This document shows positions 11,643-22,509 of a stretch of DNA of 64,000 bases, in pieces (positions within the stretch are counted from its first letter, which is position 1; each line of letters opens with the position of its first letter). Below the pieces are notes generated by a model. It saw only the letters and a program-made list of their open reading frames with translations. It ran no database searches and was not told the DNA's origin. The DNA lies in assembly GCA_963422465.1 (NCBI GenBank), contig OY730172.1, forward strand, positions 3,596,001-3,660,000, in the 5' to 3' direction. Origin of the DNA: Lichina pygmaea. Lineage: Eukaryota; Ascomycota; Lichinomycetes; Lichinales; Lichinaceae. Both the position numbers and the translations under genes were made by a program.

Positions 11643-12364
11643 AGTGAATCCACAAAGCCCTACCTCTTCCCAGGCAGCTCAAGCCCAGACTGCTCAGGCA
11701 GCTCAGGCCCAGACTGTCCAGGCAGCACCTATTGTTAACCTACCCCTGAAGCCCTTGAAGGTAGGTGCCCTGAAGAGGTACGATGGATCCAGGGGAGGAC
11801 TGGAGTTGTTCTTCTCACAACTGGAGCTCTACTATGGGTTCAACACAGCCCAGTTCCTGACAGACCAGGAGAAGTTGCTATTCGCAGCCTCCTACCTGGA
11901 AGGACCAGTCTTCACTTGGTTCAACATCTACTTAAGGGATTACCTAGACAATCAGGCAGACCCCAAGAAGCAAGAAGAAGAACAAGAAGGGCAAAGGGAA
12001 GCAGTTGAACACCACAAGTGCCTGGAAAAGCAGAGAGACAGAGAAGTCCCAGAGGGCCCCCCAAGACACACTGCCCCACAATCACCCTGAGGCAGCACTT
12101 CTCAGAGAGGAGGACAACCTCTGACAACACGCCAAAGAACTTGAGAACATGCTTCAAGAAACCTTGGACTGCCTCAACAAGGTCCAAAGAAAGGTTGACA
12201 GAATCCACTGGGAGGAAGACCTGATCTCCGAGTTTGACACAACTGGCTACATAGAGGAACAGGTTATCAACAAGGAAGCCCAGCCACCACCAGTCTCTGA
12301 CAAACCTGTCCTTCAACAACAGGACACAACCCTATCAGAAATAGGGGAGACACAAGTGTCATGA
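11643..12364 (+). pseudogene. E2 gag remnant with internal deletion
   Basis: Directly after the LINE-C TSD the gag frame resumes with Ala/Gln repeats and the conserved block GSRGGLELFFSQLELYY. Compared with E3, the start codon is lost (atg to ata at 11641-11643) and 500 bp are missing. The copy joins the sequence equivalent to 19180 directly to that equivalent to 19681. Both ends of the lost segment in E3 carry the 13-bp repeat aggagcaagaaga (19168-19180 and 19668-19680). The deletion removed the end of the capsid region and the zinc knuckle. Confidence 0.85.
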
Positions 12365-12459
12365 TGGATCAATAATACTCTTAGTATCACACAGATCAGA
12401 GATATCACCACACAAGTAGACCTACACCAGACTACAACAGCAGTCTGCGGACAACCTTA

Positions 12460-14800
12460 TTAGAAGGTGTGCGAAGACAACCACTGCAAGGAACACCTTC
12501 TAGAGAAAAGAAAGAAGATGTGGTTCCCAGAGTCTGAGGTGGAAGCATGATGGAATATGCACATCCAAAGAGTCAACCCTGAACAAGATGATTGTAACCA
12601 AGACCTGTGGGAATGATGTCTCACCACACAATGCAAACAACACACAGTAGAGTGTCAGGCCCAGGGCCTAGGCAGCTCAAAAAACTAGCAGTGTTCTTCA
12701 AAACTGGGGTTGGAAGAGCAGGTAAGACAACACCCTGGGAGGAAGGAGTCAAGCTGAGCCTTGACATGACAGCCTGCAGCCCACACTTTCACATCAAGAT
12801 CAGAGTCAATAGGTAGTTGGCTAAGGCCATGATTGACTCTGGTGTGACTGGCAACTTCATGTCAGAAAGCTTTGCCAGAAGAAACAAGGTTCCAGTCCAA
12901 GGCAAGAAAGACCCTTACCAATTGATGGTAGTAGACAGAACACCACTCTCCAAAGACAAAGAACAAGTGACAAAGAAGACCAAGAGTCTGAGACTGAGTG
13001 TCCATAGCATGATGATTGGAACAGAGGAATTCAACTTGGTCTGAATACCACACAAAGTTATATTGGGACTTCCGTGGTTGGAAAAACAAAACCCAAGGAT
13101 TGACTGGAAAAGAAGGCAACTAGTCTTTCTGGATAAGACACTGGTCAAGTCAGAACCAGGAGTGATGATTAAAGAAATCTCACTGACACAGTGGAAAAAA
13201 CACCACCAGTGCGGGGAGGCCTGTGTGGCCTGGATGAAAATCTGAACACAACAACTTTGCACCACACAAGGCACTATGGGCAAGACTCAGGCACCGCAGT
13301 TGCCAAGTGAGTATAAAGAATACCAGGAGATGTTTGAAGAAACAGTGATCACAACACTACTGGAACATCAGGAGTGGGACCACAAGATTCCACTAGAAGA
13401 CAGAAAAAAACCCACACACAGCCCTATCTACACTCTGTCAGCAAAAGAGCTTGAGGTTCTGAGAGACTACCTGGACAAGAACCTAGCGAAAAGGTTCATA
13501 AAACCTTCAACATCACCAGCTGGATACCTGATATTGTTTGTGCTAAAGAAAGATAGCAAACTTCAACTGTGTGTTGATTATCAGCGGCTAAATGTGATCA
13601 CAGTGAAAAACCACTACCCACTGCCATTGATATCAGAAATCCAAGACTGGATCCAAGGAGCCAAATAGTTTACCAAGTTAAATATTCAAGGTGCTTTCAA
13701 CCTGGTTAGGATGAAAGACAGCAAAGAATAGAAGACAGCTTTTCATACAAGGTACAGGCACTACAAGTATACTGTGATGCTATTCAGCCTTACAAATACA
13801 CTGGTGACATTCCAATCACTTATTAACACTGTCCTCTGACAATACCTGGACATATTTGTCACTGCTTACATTGATGACATCTTGGTATACACCAATAGAA
13901 TCTTGGAGGAGTATAAACAGCATGTCAAGAAGATCCTACATGTGCTCCAGAAAGCAGGCATGAGGTTACACCTTGATAAAAGTGTTTTCCACACAAAAGA
14001 AGTGGAATATTTGGGGTTGATCCTAACAACAGAAAGAATCTGAATAGACAACACAAAGACGGCAGCAGTACAAGACTGGCCAACACCCAAAAACCTCAAA
14101 GAAGTACAATCTTTTCTAGGATTTGCAAACTTCTACTGATGATTCATCAAGGACTACTCAAGAACAGCAGCAGCCTTGACAGAGTTAACCTGAAAGAATG
14201 AATCTTTCAGGTGGGGGGAGAGCTAACAAGTGGCCTTCCAGGAGTTGAAGAACAAATTCATCTCCGCACCTATTTTGGCATCATTTGACCCCAAGAAGAG
14301 GATTATTTTAGAGACTGATACCTCAGACTAAGCATTAGGATCCTGCTTGTGTCAACCAGACGCTGACAACCACTTACACCCTGTCGTGTACTGATCAAGA
14401 AAGTTCTCTGGCTCAGAACTGAGGTACAATGTTCATGACAAAGAGTTGTTAGCAATTGTTGACATATTCCAAGAATGGAGGCCTTACTTGGAGAGGGCAA
14501 AATACACAGTAGATGTGTACTCAGACCACAAGAACTTAGCTTACTTCACAACAACGAAGAAGCTAAACTGACAACAAGTTTGATAGGCAGAGTTGTTGGC
14601 ATCATACAACTTTCAAATTCTCTACTGGAAGGACACTGAAAATGCTCAAGTGGACACACTCAGCAGGTGACCAGACCTGATGGACAAGAAAACAACAGAG
14701 GAACACCCAATCCTAGTGACAAAAGGACAAACCCTGGTCTATGCCCAACCCCAACTGGCAACAACTGAAACAAAGAGTCCACTCCTTACCCTTGGCCACA
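12460..14800 (+). pseudogene. E2 spacer, protease, reverse transcriptase and RNase H, broken
   Basis: Order as in E3: Cys/His spacer (12460-12640), aspartic-protease-like segment with [13 protein letters not shown] (about 12832-12870), RT with LQLCVDYQRLN (13563-13595), an intact catalytic YIDD (about 13870), and RNase H with LETDTSD and DKELLAIVD. There are several stops, mostly TGA or TAG where E3 or a close residue has CGA, CAG or TGG, and some frame breaks. The product would have been part of a Pol polyprotein. Non-functional. Confidence 0.85.
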
Positions 14801-15234
14801 GGGGCGGCATGGTGTAGCGGGAAGCTGGTGAGAGTTTCCCACTACGTGGCACCCATGACCCAGAACTAGTGGTGTCAGGCCTGGAGAACCTGACTAAACT
14901 AGTTGTCAGTTCGAATCTGACCCACCCCACATTCTGCCACAAGAACCCCAAGATTCATAGAACTTGTCTAAGATGTACTCCTCGCAAGATGTATGAAAAC
15001 CCTCAAGAAATAGCTCACCCAATATCTGTCAAGATCCACAAAACCCTCATTACTGTGGTTTTCCTATTTCCTCTACAGGGTTTGGGGTTTTCCCACAGTA
15101 CGTGCACTACAAACCACAGGGTGTACGGTAAATGTGTGAGGTCCCCGAGTCAAGTCTACCAGAGACAAAAATCCTTCAAGAAGTTCTGCATGGCTTAACA
15201 GCTGAATCAGTGTAAGAATCAAATCAAATCAAAA
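14801..15234 (+). mobile_element. SINE copy 2 (tRNA-derived head, LINE-derived tail), in E2
   Basis: 434 bp with a perfect 13-bp TSD acccttggccaca at 14788-14800 and 15235-15247. The empty site is present in E3 near 29036-29049. The head has a pol III A box TGGTGTAGCGG (14810-14820) and B box AGTTCGAATCT (14908-14918). The spacing between boxes is longer than in a normal tRNA, so it may derive from a tRNA with an intron or long variable arm. The 3' end (gccatgcagaact..., here read as its complement-side tail cttaacagctgaatcagtgt) plus (aaatc)n matches the LINE tail. It encodes no protein. Confidence 0.92.
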
Positions 15235-16569
15235 ACCCTTGGCCACAAGGTGGCAAACAAAAAGGAAATTGTGCCAGAAAGAGTACAAGAGGAGGTGATC
15301 CGGAGGCACCATGACAGGCCTTTGCACAGACACCCCAGGCAAGATAAAACCTTGGAGAAAATCCAAAGGAACTACCACTTTGACAGAATGAAGTGCAAGG
15401 TGACAGAGTTCATCTGCAACTGCAAACAGTGTGCAAAGAACAAACCATCAAGGCATAAGCCCTATGGGCAGGCACAGCAAATAGACCTATCCAAGGCACT
15501 ATGGGAAACTATCACAATGGATTTTGTGGTCAAGTTGCCAAAGTCAATAGACTCAGCAACAAAGGTGGTATATGATAGCATTTTGGTGGTTGTTGACAAG
15601 CTCACCAAATACACCCACCTGGTCCTGTGGAAAGAGTCAGGAACTGCGAACAAACTTGCGAGCATCCTACTCAAAGAGCTGGTAAGCCACTGAGGGCTAC
15701 CAAAAACAATCATCTTGGATCAAGACAAACTCTTCACCTTGAAATTCTGGAACATGTGGATAAGGCAACTTGGCATTAATACAAGGATGTCAACAGTCTA
15801 CCACCCACAAACTGACAGACAAACTGAGCAGACAAACCAGATGATAGAGCAGTATCTACAATATTACATCAACCACCAGTAGGATAACTGGGTGGAACTA
15901 CTACCAATAGCCCAGTTTGTGTACAACAACCAGCAACACAGTGTGACAGGGACAACACTGTTCTTTGTGAATTACAGAAGAAACCCCTGATGGCAGGCAA
16001 CAGCAGGAGGCAACATTGTTGATGTTAACAAACTCACTGCTATGCACAAGATAATGAAAACAACAATCAACTGTGCCCAGAACACCACCGCCCACTGATT
16101 ACACAACAAAAGATTGAAGGGACCAACTCTGGAAAGGGGGGATAAGGTCTACCTATCAACAAAAAACCTGCGCTCAAAGTGACTGAGCAAAAACCCGGAC
16201 TATGTACAAATCAGACTATTCAAAATCAAGAAGTGCACTGGGAAGGTCAACTATCAACTGAGACTACCACGAAAAGCAAGAATACACTGAGTATTCCACG
16301 TCTTGCTGCTTGAACCAGCACCCAGCGACGCAGAGATCAAGACAGAATGGAACTTCAAGGATGACAAAGAAGAGTACAATGTTGAAAGAATCCTGGATAG
16401 TCGAAGAAACAGACAGAAAACCAAGTACCTGGTGAAGTGGTTAGAGTTTGACGAAGAGGAGAATTTGTGGGAACCAACCAAGAACTTCAGCCCTGCGACA
16501 AACCAGAAGCTGGTGGATTACCACCAAGCAAACCCGCAGCAACCAGGTCTGACAGAGACAACAGCTTGA
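15235..16569 (+). pseudogene. E2 integrase and chromodomain, broken
   Basis: Contains the integrase zinc-binding region (HH..CxxC; CNCKQCAKNKPSRH at about 15415-15456), the catalytic core start WETITMDFVVKLPKS, later blocks to about 16250, and a chromodomain (16303-16569; YLVKWLEFDEEENLWEP) that ends at the TGA at 16567. Chromodomains guide integration to heterochromatin in chromoviruses. Several in-frame stops make it inactive. Confidence 0.85.
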
Positions 16570-17059
16570 GAGAAGCCAAAGTCTCTGAAGAGAAGACATC
16601 CTCAAAGGACAGTGGAGTGGTAGCCTGACTGGCCTCCCATTCGCGGATAACACAGAGAGCCTCTTGTTCCTGAGCATCAAGGAACTCCTGATCCTTGATG
16701 GCTGACAGCTCACAATAGATAGCATCAGCCTCCTTCTGTGAGAGACAACCCAGCTACCAGTGGAGGTGGATCTGCTGGGGAAGTAACTTTGACAATTGGT
16801 CATCAGTCTCTTGCAGCTGAGCCTTGAGCTGCTCACGCTCAAGTTCCATCTTCTTCCATTCTGATTCCGAGAGATGAAGGTCACAGCAATAACTTTTCTT
16901 GATGCACCAACAACAAAAAGATGATGCAGAACTCACAACACACTTAGTGTGGTCATGACAACAAGCACTGTATGTGATTTTTGATTCCTTGCCCATTTTG
17001 CCAATACAACAAGAAAGAGAACTGCGACAACAAGTTCAAGTTGTCTGATCTCAGTTCAT
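16487..17059 (-). pseudogene. E2 antisense ORF: Zn2Cys6-like cluster plus coiled coil
   Basis: On the strand opposite to pol, a 191-codon frame runs from an ATG at 17057-17059 to a TGA at 16487-16489, the same length as in E3 (573 nt). It is broken by two TGA near the start and a TAG at 16754. After a basic, Cys-containing N-terminus it shows [Y]-x2-C-x6-C-x8-C-x2-C-x6-C, where the first Cys is Tyr (TGC to TAC), then ESEWKKMELEREQLKAQL, a heptad-like acidic/basic stretch, and a C-terminus rich in Ser/Leu. Its 3' end overlaps the pol chromodomain end by about 83 bp. Function unknown; the cysteine spacing fits the fungal binuclear zinc cluster. Confidence 0.65.
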
Positions 17060-17120
17060 GACAAAAGAGGGGTAGGAAGAAAAAGGATCTGGGGACAGAA
17101 CTCTTGGAGGGAGAGGATAG

Positions 17121-17461
17121 TGTTAAGACCTAGGCTGGAACAGCCTAGGTAAGTGAGAGAGGAGTGTTAGTCATACAGAACAACATCCAACCGGTCTGGT
17201 GGACAAGCAGGAGCTAAGCGAGAAGCTTGTCCACGCAAAAGGATAATACCCCTCGGAGAAGACCCCCCCCCTAGAGCATCTGCATAAAGACTCCCCAAGG
17301 GCCCGGAGGGATCAGCTCTCCAGGCTGAACATTGTATGAGAACAATAGTACAGGGAGAGCTACCCACCTGTCTATTCACCTATCAAGTCTCTGTCTAGAA
17401 TCCACTCTGCGAAGCAACAGACCGTACCGGCTTCTGTGTGAACCCGGCCTGGCTTTTAACA
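17121..17461 (+). repeat. LTR B, 3' LTR of E2 (341 bp)
   Basis: Begins tgttaaga and ends ttttaaca. It is colinear with LTR A but holds one 35-bp repeat unit instead of four. Confidence 0.9.
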
Positions 17462-18345
17462 CCAGAGAGCACACAAGAGGACATGATTTGACAACATTAT
17501 AACAGATCTCTACACAGACATCCCAGGTAAGACAAGACCCTGGAGAAAATCTGGAGACAATACCACTTTAACAGAATAAAGTGGAAAGTGACAGAATTTA
17601 TTCACAACTGTGAAGAATATGTGAAAAACAAACTGTCACACCACAAACCCTATGGAGAGAGTTAACAAATAGACCTCCCAGAAGCAGCTTGGGATACCAT
17701 CACAATAGACTTTGTGGTGAAGCTGCCAAGATCAGAGGATCTGGTAACAAAGGTGAAATATGACAGTATTCTGGTGGTTGTGGATAAACTCACCAAATAC
17801 ACTCACCTGATCCTGTGGTGAGAGATAGAAACAGTGAGCAAACTTGCTAATACTCTGCTCAAAGAGTTGGTTAGCCAGCAAGAGCTACCAATAAAGATTA
17901 TCTCAGATCAAGACAAACTCTTCACCTCAAAATTCTGGAACATGTAGACAAGACAGCTAGGGATAGACACAAGGATGTCTACTGCCTACTATCCACAAAC
18001 AGATAGACAAACTAAGAGGAAAAACTAAATAATAGAACAGTACCTACACCACTACATCAACTATTGACAGGATGATTGGGTGGAACTGTTACTAATAGCT
18101 CAGTTTGTGTACAACAATCAGCAACACAGTGTGACAGGCATAACACTGTTTGTGAACTACAGCAGAAACTCCCACTGGGAAGTGACAGCAGCTGGAAGTG
18201 GCACTTCAACAAACATCAAAAAACTCACTGCTATGTATAAGGAAATAAAGACTACAATTGAATCTACACAAAAAGTAACAAGCCACCACATAAGCAACAA
18301 AAGATTAAAGAGACCAACCCTGGAGAGAGAGGATAAGGTCTATTT
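17462..18345 (+). pseudogene. E1 integrase segment, degenerate
   Basis: Aligns with E2 from about 15275 and with E3 from about 29085: integrase zinc-binding region, catalytic core and C-terminal part up to KVYF. It is rich in stops. It ends at 18345 in tattt, the 5-bp TSD of E3; E1 resumes after E3 at 31372. Confidence 0.8.
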
Positions 18346-18804
18346 TGTTAAGGCCTAGGCCGGAACAGCCCAGGTAAGCGAGGGAGGAGTGTTAGTCATG
18401 CAGAACAACATCCGACTGATCTGGTGGACAAGCAAGAGCTAAGCGAGAAGCTTGTCTGGTGGACAAGCAAGAGCTAAGCAAGGAGCTTGTCCGGTGGACA
18501 AGCAGGAGCTAAGCGAGGAGCTTGTCCGGTGGACAAGCAGAAGCTAAGCGAGGAGCTTGTCCACACAAAAGGATGATACCCCTCAAGGAGACCCCCCCTC
18601 TAGGGCATCTGTATAAAGACCACCCCAAGGGCCCGGAGAGATTAGCTCTCCAGGCTGAACACAATACGCACACATCATACTGAGACAATAGTACAGAGAG
18701 AGTTACTTGTCTGTCTATTTCTCTATCAAGTCCCTGTCTAGAATCCACCCTGCGAAGCAACAGACTGTACTGGTTTCTGTGTGAACCCAGCCTGGCCTTT
18801 AACA
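18346..18804 (+). repeat. LTR C, 5' LTR of E3 (459 bp)
   Basis: tgttaagg...tttaaca. A TATA-like tataaag at 18612-18618 is followed 34 bases later by aggctgaa (18652-18659), which is complementary to ttcagcct at 18807-18814 just after the LTR. This fits transcription start and self-priming. Confidence 0.92.
18423..18562 (+). repeat. 35-bp tandem repeat in LTR C (4 units)
   Basis: Units start at 18423, 18458, 18493 and 18528. Each reads ggtggacaagc..gagctaagcgagg..agcttgtcc with an 8-bp inverted repeat (ggacaagc/gcttgtcc) that could fold into a hairpin. The unit number differs between LTRs: four in A, C and D, one in B. Confidence 0.9.
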
Positions 18805-18842
18805 GTTTCAGCCTCTAACACATAGGACACTGACTCAATACG

Positions 18843-19720
18843 ATGGTGGATCCACAAAGCCCTACCCCTTCTCAGGCGGCCCAAGCCCAGGCTGCTCAGG
18901 TGGCTCAGGCCCAGGCTGTCCAGGTGGCACCTATTGTTAACCTACCCCTGAAGCCCTTGAAGGTAGGTGCCCTGAAGAGGTACAATGGATCCAGGGGAGG
19001 ACTGGAGTTGTTCTTCTCACAACTGGAGCTCTACTATGGGTTCAACACAGCCCAGTTCCTGACAGACCAGGAGAAGGTACTATTTGCAGCCTCCTACCTG
19101 GAAGGACCAGCCTTCACTTGGTTCAACATCTACTTAAGAGATTACCTAGACAATCAGGCAGACCCCAAGGAGCAAGAAGACAATACCCGACAGGTCATGG
19201 GAAGCTTGAAAACTTTTAAGACAGCTATGAGAAAGATGTTTGGGATCCTTGACAAGGAAAGGGATGTGGAACAAAAGCTCCAAGCACTGCGGCAAACTGG
19301 ATCAGCATCGGAATTCACAGTGAAGTTCCAACAACTAGCAGTGAGGACCCAGTGGGGAGACAGTGCACTAACAGCACTATTCTACCAAGACCTCAAGGAA
19401 CAAGTCAAGGATGACATCGTGCGAGGAGACCGACCAACCGAGCTCTACGAAATGATCAAGACTGCAGCTCGCATCGACGACTGACAGTTCAAGAGAGAGC
19501 TTGAGAAGTGAGGCAAGCAGACAAAACTATAGGTGAAGAAAAAGCCAACACCTGCCAAAGATAACTACAGCTTGGTACCCATGGAAATCGATACAGTGGA
19601 ACCACGAAAGAAGGAGACACAGAAGTGTTACAACTGTCAGAAAGTGGGCCACCTTGCGGTGAACTGCAGGAGCAAGAAGAAGAACAAGAAGGGCAAAGGG
19701 AAGCAGTTGAACACCACAAG
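18843..19720 (+). pseudogene. E3 gag with zinc knuckle
   Basis: ATG at 18843, 39 nt after the LTR. The first frame is 213 codons: an Ala/Gln repeat N-terminus, then a capsid-like Ty3 gag region (FFSQLELYYGFN, TWFNIYLRDYL, FTVKFQQLAVRTQW). A TGA at 19482 (probably from CGA) interrupts; the next readable frame carries CYNCQKVGHLAVNC (C-x2-C-x4-H-x4-C) at about 19625-19667 and a Lys-rich tail. Gag forms the particle and the knuckle binds RNA. A few stops only, so it decayed recently. Confidence 0.85.
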
Positions 19721-20159
19721 TGCCTGGAAAGGCAGGGAGATGGAGGAGCCCCAGAGGGCTCCCCAAGGCACACTGCCCCACAATCACTCTGAGGCAGCAC
19801 TCCTCAGAGAGAAGGACAATCTCTGACAACACACTGAAAAACTTGAGAACATGCTTCAGGAAATCTTGGATTGTCTCAACAAGATCCAAAGGAAGGTTGA
19901 TGGAATCCACTGGGAGGAAGACCTGATCTCCGAGTTTGACACAACCAGCTATATGGAGGAACAGGTTGATGACAAGGAAGCCCAGCCACCACCAGTCTCC
20001 GACAAACCTGTCCTTTGACAACAGGACACAACCCTATCAGAAATAGGGGAGACGCAAGTGTCATGATGGGTTGACAATACCCTCAGCATCACACAGGTCA
20101 GAGACATCACCACACAAGTAGACCTACACCAGGCTACAACAGCAGCCTGCGGACAACCT

Positions 20160-21891
20160 TATTGGAAGGTGTGCGAGGACAACCACTGCAAGGAACACTT
20201 TCTAGAGAAAAGAAAGAAGATGTGGTTCCCAGGGTCTGAGGTGGAAGTGCGATAGAATATGCACATCCAAAGGGTCAACCCTGAACAAGACAATTGCAAC
20301 CAAGATCTGTGGGAACAATGCCTCACCACATGATGCAAACAACACATGGTAGAGTGTCAGGCCCAGGGTCTAGGTGGCTCAAAAAACTAGCAGTGCTCTT
20401 CAAAACTGGGGTTGGAAGAGCAGGCAAGACAACACCCCGGGAGGAAGGAGTCAAGCCAAGTCTTGACACAACAGCCTGCAGCCCGCACTTTCACATCAAG
20501 ATCAGAGTCAATAGGCAGTTGGCTAAGGCCATGATTGACTCTGGTGTGACTGGCAACTTCATGTCAGAAAGCTTTGCCAGAAGAAACAAGGTTCCAGTCC
20601 AAGGCAAGAAAGACCCCTACCAGTTGACAGTGGTGGACAGAACACCACTCTCCAAAGACAAGAGACAAGTGACAAAGGAGACCAAGAGCCTGAGACTGAG
20701 TGTCCATGGCATGATGATCAGAACGGAGAAATTCAACTTGGTCTGGATACCACACAAAGTTATATTGGGACTTCCGTGGTTGGAAAAACAAAACCCAAGG
20801 ATTGACTGGAAAAGAAGGCAACTAGTCTTTCTGGACAGAACACTGGTCACGTCAGAACCAGGGGTGATGATTAAAGAAATCTCACTGACACACTGGAAGA
20901 AATACCACTGGCACGGGCAGGCCTGTGTGGTCTGGATGAAACCCCAAACACAACAACTTTGCACCACGCAAGACGCCGTGGGCGAGACTCAGGCACTGCA
21001 GTTGCCAAGTGAGTATAAAGAATACCAGGAGATGTTCGAAGAAACAGTGATTGCAACACTACCAGAACATCAGGAGTGGGACCACAAGATTCCACTGGAA
21101 GACAGAAAAAAACCCACACACAGCCCTATCTACACTCTGTCAGCAAAAGAGCTTGAGGCCCTGAGAGACTACCTGGACAAGAACCTAGTGAAAGAGTTCA
21201 TAAGACCTTCAACATCACCAGCTGGATACCCAATATTGTTTGTGCTAAAGAAAGACAGCAAACTTCGACTGTGTGTTGATTATCAGCAGCTAAATGTGAT
21301 TACAGTGAAAAACTGCTACCCGCTGCCATTGATATCGGAAATCCAAGACCAGATCCAAGGAGCCAAATAGTTTACCAAGTTCAACATTCAAGGCACTTTC
21401 AACCTGGTTAGGATGAAAGACAGTGAAGAATGGAAGACAGTCTTTCGTACAAGGTACAGACACTACAAGTATACTGTGATGCCATTCAGCCTTACAAATG
21501 CACCAGTGACATTCCAATCACTTATTAACACTGTTCTCTGACAATACCTAGACATATTTGTCACTGCTTATATCAATGATGTCTTGGTATACACCAATGG
21601 AACCTTGGAGGAGTATAAACAGCATGTCAAAACAATCCTACATGTGCTCCAGAAAGCAGGCATGAGGTTACACCTTGATAAAAGTGTTTTCCACATGAAA
21701 GAAGTGGAATATTTGAGGTTGATCCTGACAACAGAAGGAATCCGAATGGACAACACAAAGACAGCAGCAGTACAAGACTGGCCAACACCCAAAAACCTCA
21801 AAGAAGTACAATCCTTCGTAGGATTTGCAAACTTCTACCGACAATTCATCAAGGACTACTCAAGAACAGCAGCAGTCTTGACAGAGTTAAC
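20160..21891 (+). pseudogene. E3 Cys/His spacer, protease and reverse transcriptase (5' part)
   Basis: Two W-x2-C-x4-C-x2-H motifs (20163-20198, and 20310-20345 with one TGA) precede a 358-codon frame from 20294. That frame has [13 protein letters not shown] (aspartic protease active site), [24 protein letters not shown], then the RT start [20 protein letters not shown] and ends in TAG at 21368. RT continues as FTKFNIQGTFNLV and VTAYINDVLVY (catalytic YIDD changed to YIND) to the E4 insertion at 21891. RNase H continues at 28439. Confidence 0.87.
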
Positions 21892-22491
21892 TGTTACGAC
21901 CCAGGGGATAGGAGCCACTCATTTATAGGCAATCAGGCCGTGGGCCAGGCAAGAGGACACCATGGAAGTCAAGTGACCAACCAACAAGGGGTCACGTGAC
22001 TGTCGAGACACACACAGGAGTCTTGACGCAGCATGCATGAAGCATCAAGACAATCTCACCAGTCTTGACGCAGCATGCATGAAGCATCAAGACAATCTCA
22101 CCAGTCTTGACGCAGGATGCATGAAGCATCGAGACAATCTCACCAGTCTTGACACAGAGTGCATAACATGGTGGGACTGTCAAGACAATCTCACCCGTCT
22201 TGACGTCAAGACTGTCAAGACAATCTTGATTGTCTTGACAGGCCAGCACTATATAGTCCGGCGATAGTTCCCCTATAGAACAATCATCTTCAACTCATGT
22301 TGTGATCCAGACAACTAGATCTACTTCAATACAATCCTTTGTACGAAGCCGTTGATCAGGTGTCACCACCACCACGTTCCACCAAACCCCTTCACACTCC
22401 TTGACACTCCTCTCCTGCGAGAACCAATCCGCCTTCCACCTCTCGCCCTAATCCTATACTCAGATAGGACAGTACAGTACAGACTGCAACA
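21892..22491 (+). repeat. E4 5' LTR (600 bp)
   Basis: tgttacgacc...gcaaca. A tatatag box lies at 22250-22256, and tcttcaa at 22287-22293 is complementary to ttgaaga at 22494-22500 just after the LTR (possible self-priming). Compared by eye with the 3' LTR there are about 27 differences, all transitions and about 21 at CpG sites. Confidence 0.95.
22019..22186 (+). repeat. 42-bp tandem repeat in the E4 LTR
   Basis: Units begin with agtcttgacgcag at 22019, 22061, 22103 and a diverged one at 22145. Each contains cttgacg and a near-complementary catcaagac, so the array is rich in inverted repeats. The same array is in the 3' LTR (about 27961-28128). Confidence 0.85.
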
Positions 22492-22509
22492 CTTTGAAGA
22501 CCCTTAAGG

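Larger units (their letters stand above)
8850..17461 (+). mobile_element. Ty3/chromovirus copy E2 (family alpha)
   Basis: LTR-flanked element: 5' LTR 8850-9295, gag, protease, RT, RNase H, integrase, chromodomain, antisense ORF, 3' LTR 17121-17461. LINE-C sits at the gag start and SINE copy 2 sits between RNase H and integrase. All ORFs are broken. The 5-base flanks differ (cactg against ccaga), and about 2 kb of the surrounding E1 pol is missing between the two flanks. The locus therefore looks rearranged rather than simply inserted. Confidence 0.85.

Noticed and set aside
14801-14940. Possible functional tRNA gene
   Set aside because: A and B boxes are present but too far apart, and the unit continues into a LINE tail with a TSD; it is a SINE head.
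14869-15198. 109-codon ORF, repeated at 3996-4205
   Set aside because: It lies entirely within the two SINE copies; the sequence is explained by the pol III-type repeat and has no protein family features.
16441-16884. 147-codon minus-strand ORF in E2 (and 30235-30696 in E3)
   Set aside because: A different frame of the antisense Zn2Cys6 region; the frame with the Cys pattern and helix is the one conserved in E1.
22019-22186. CRISPR-like or host satellite array
   Set aside because: The 42-bp repeats are adjacent without unique spacers and occur in both LTRs of E4; they are an LTR minisatellite. The same holds for the 35-bp units at 18423.
21992-22267. ORFs on both strands in the E4 LTR (85 and 76 codons)
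   Set aside because: Produced by the 42-bp repeat being a multiple of three; repeated again in the 3' LTR with no conserved protein pattern.
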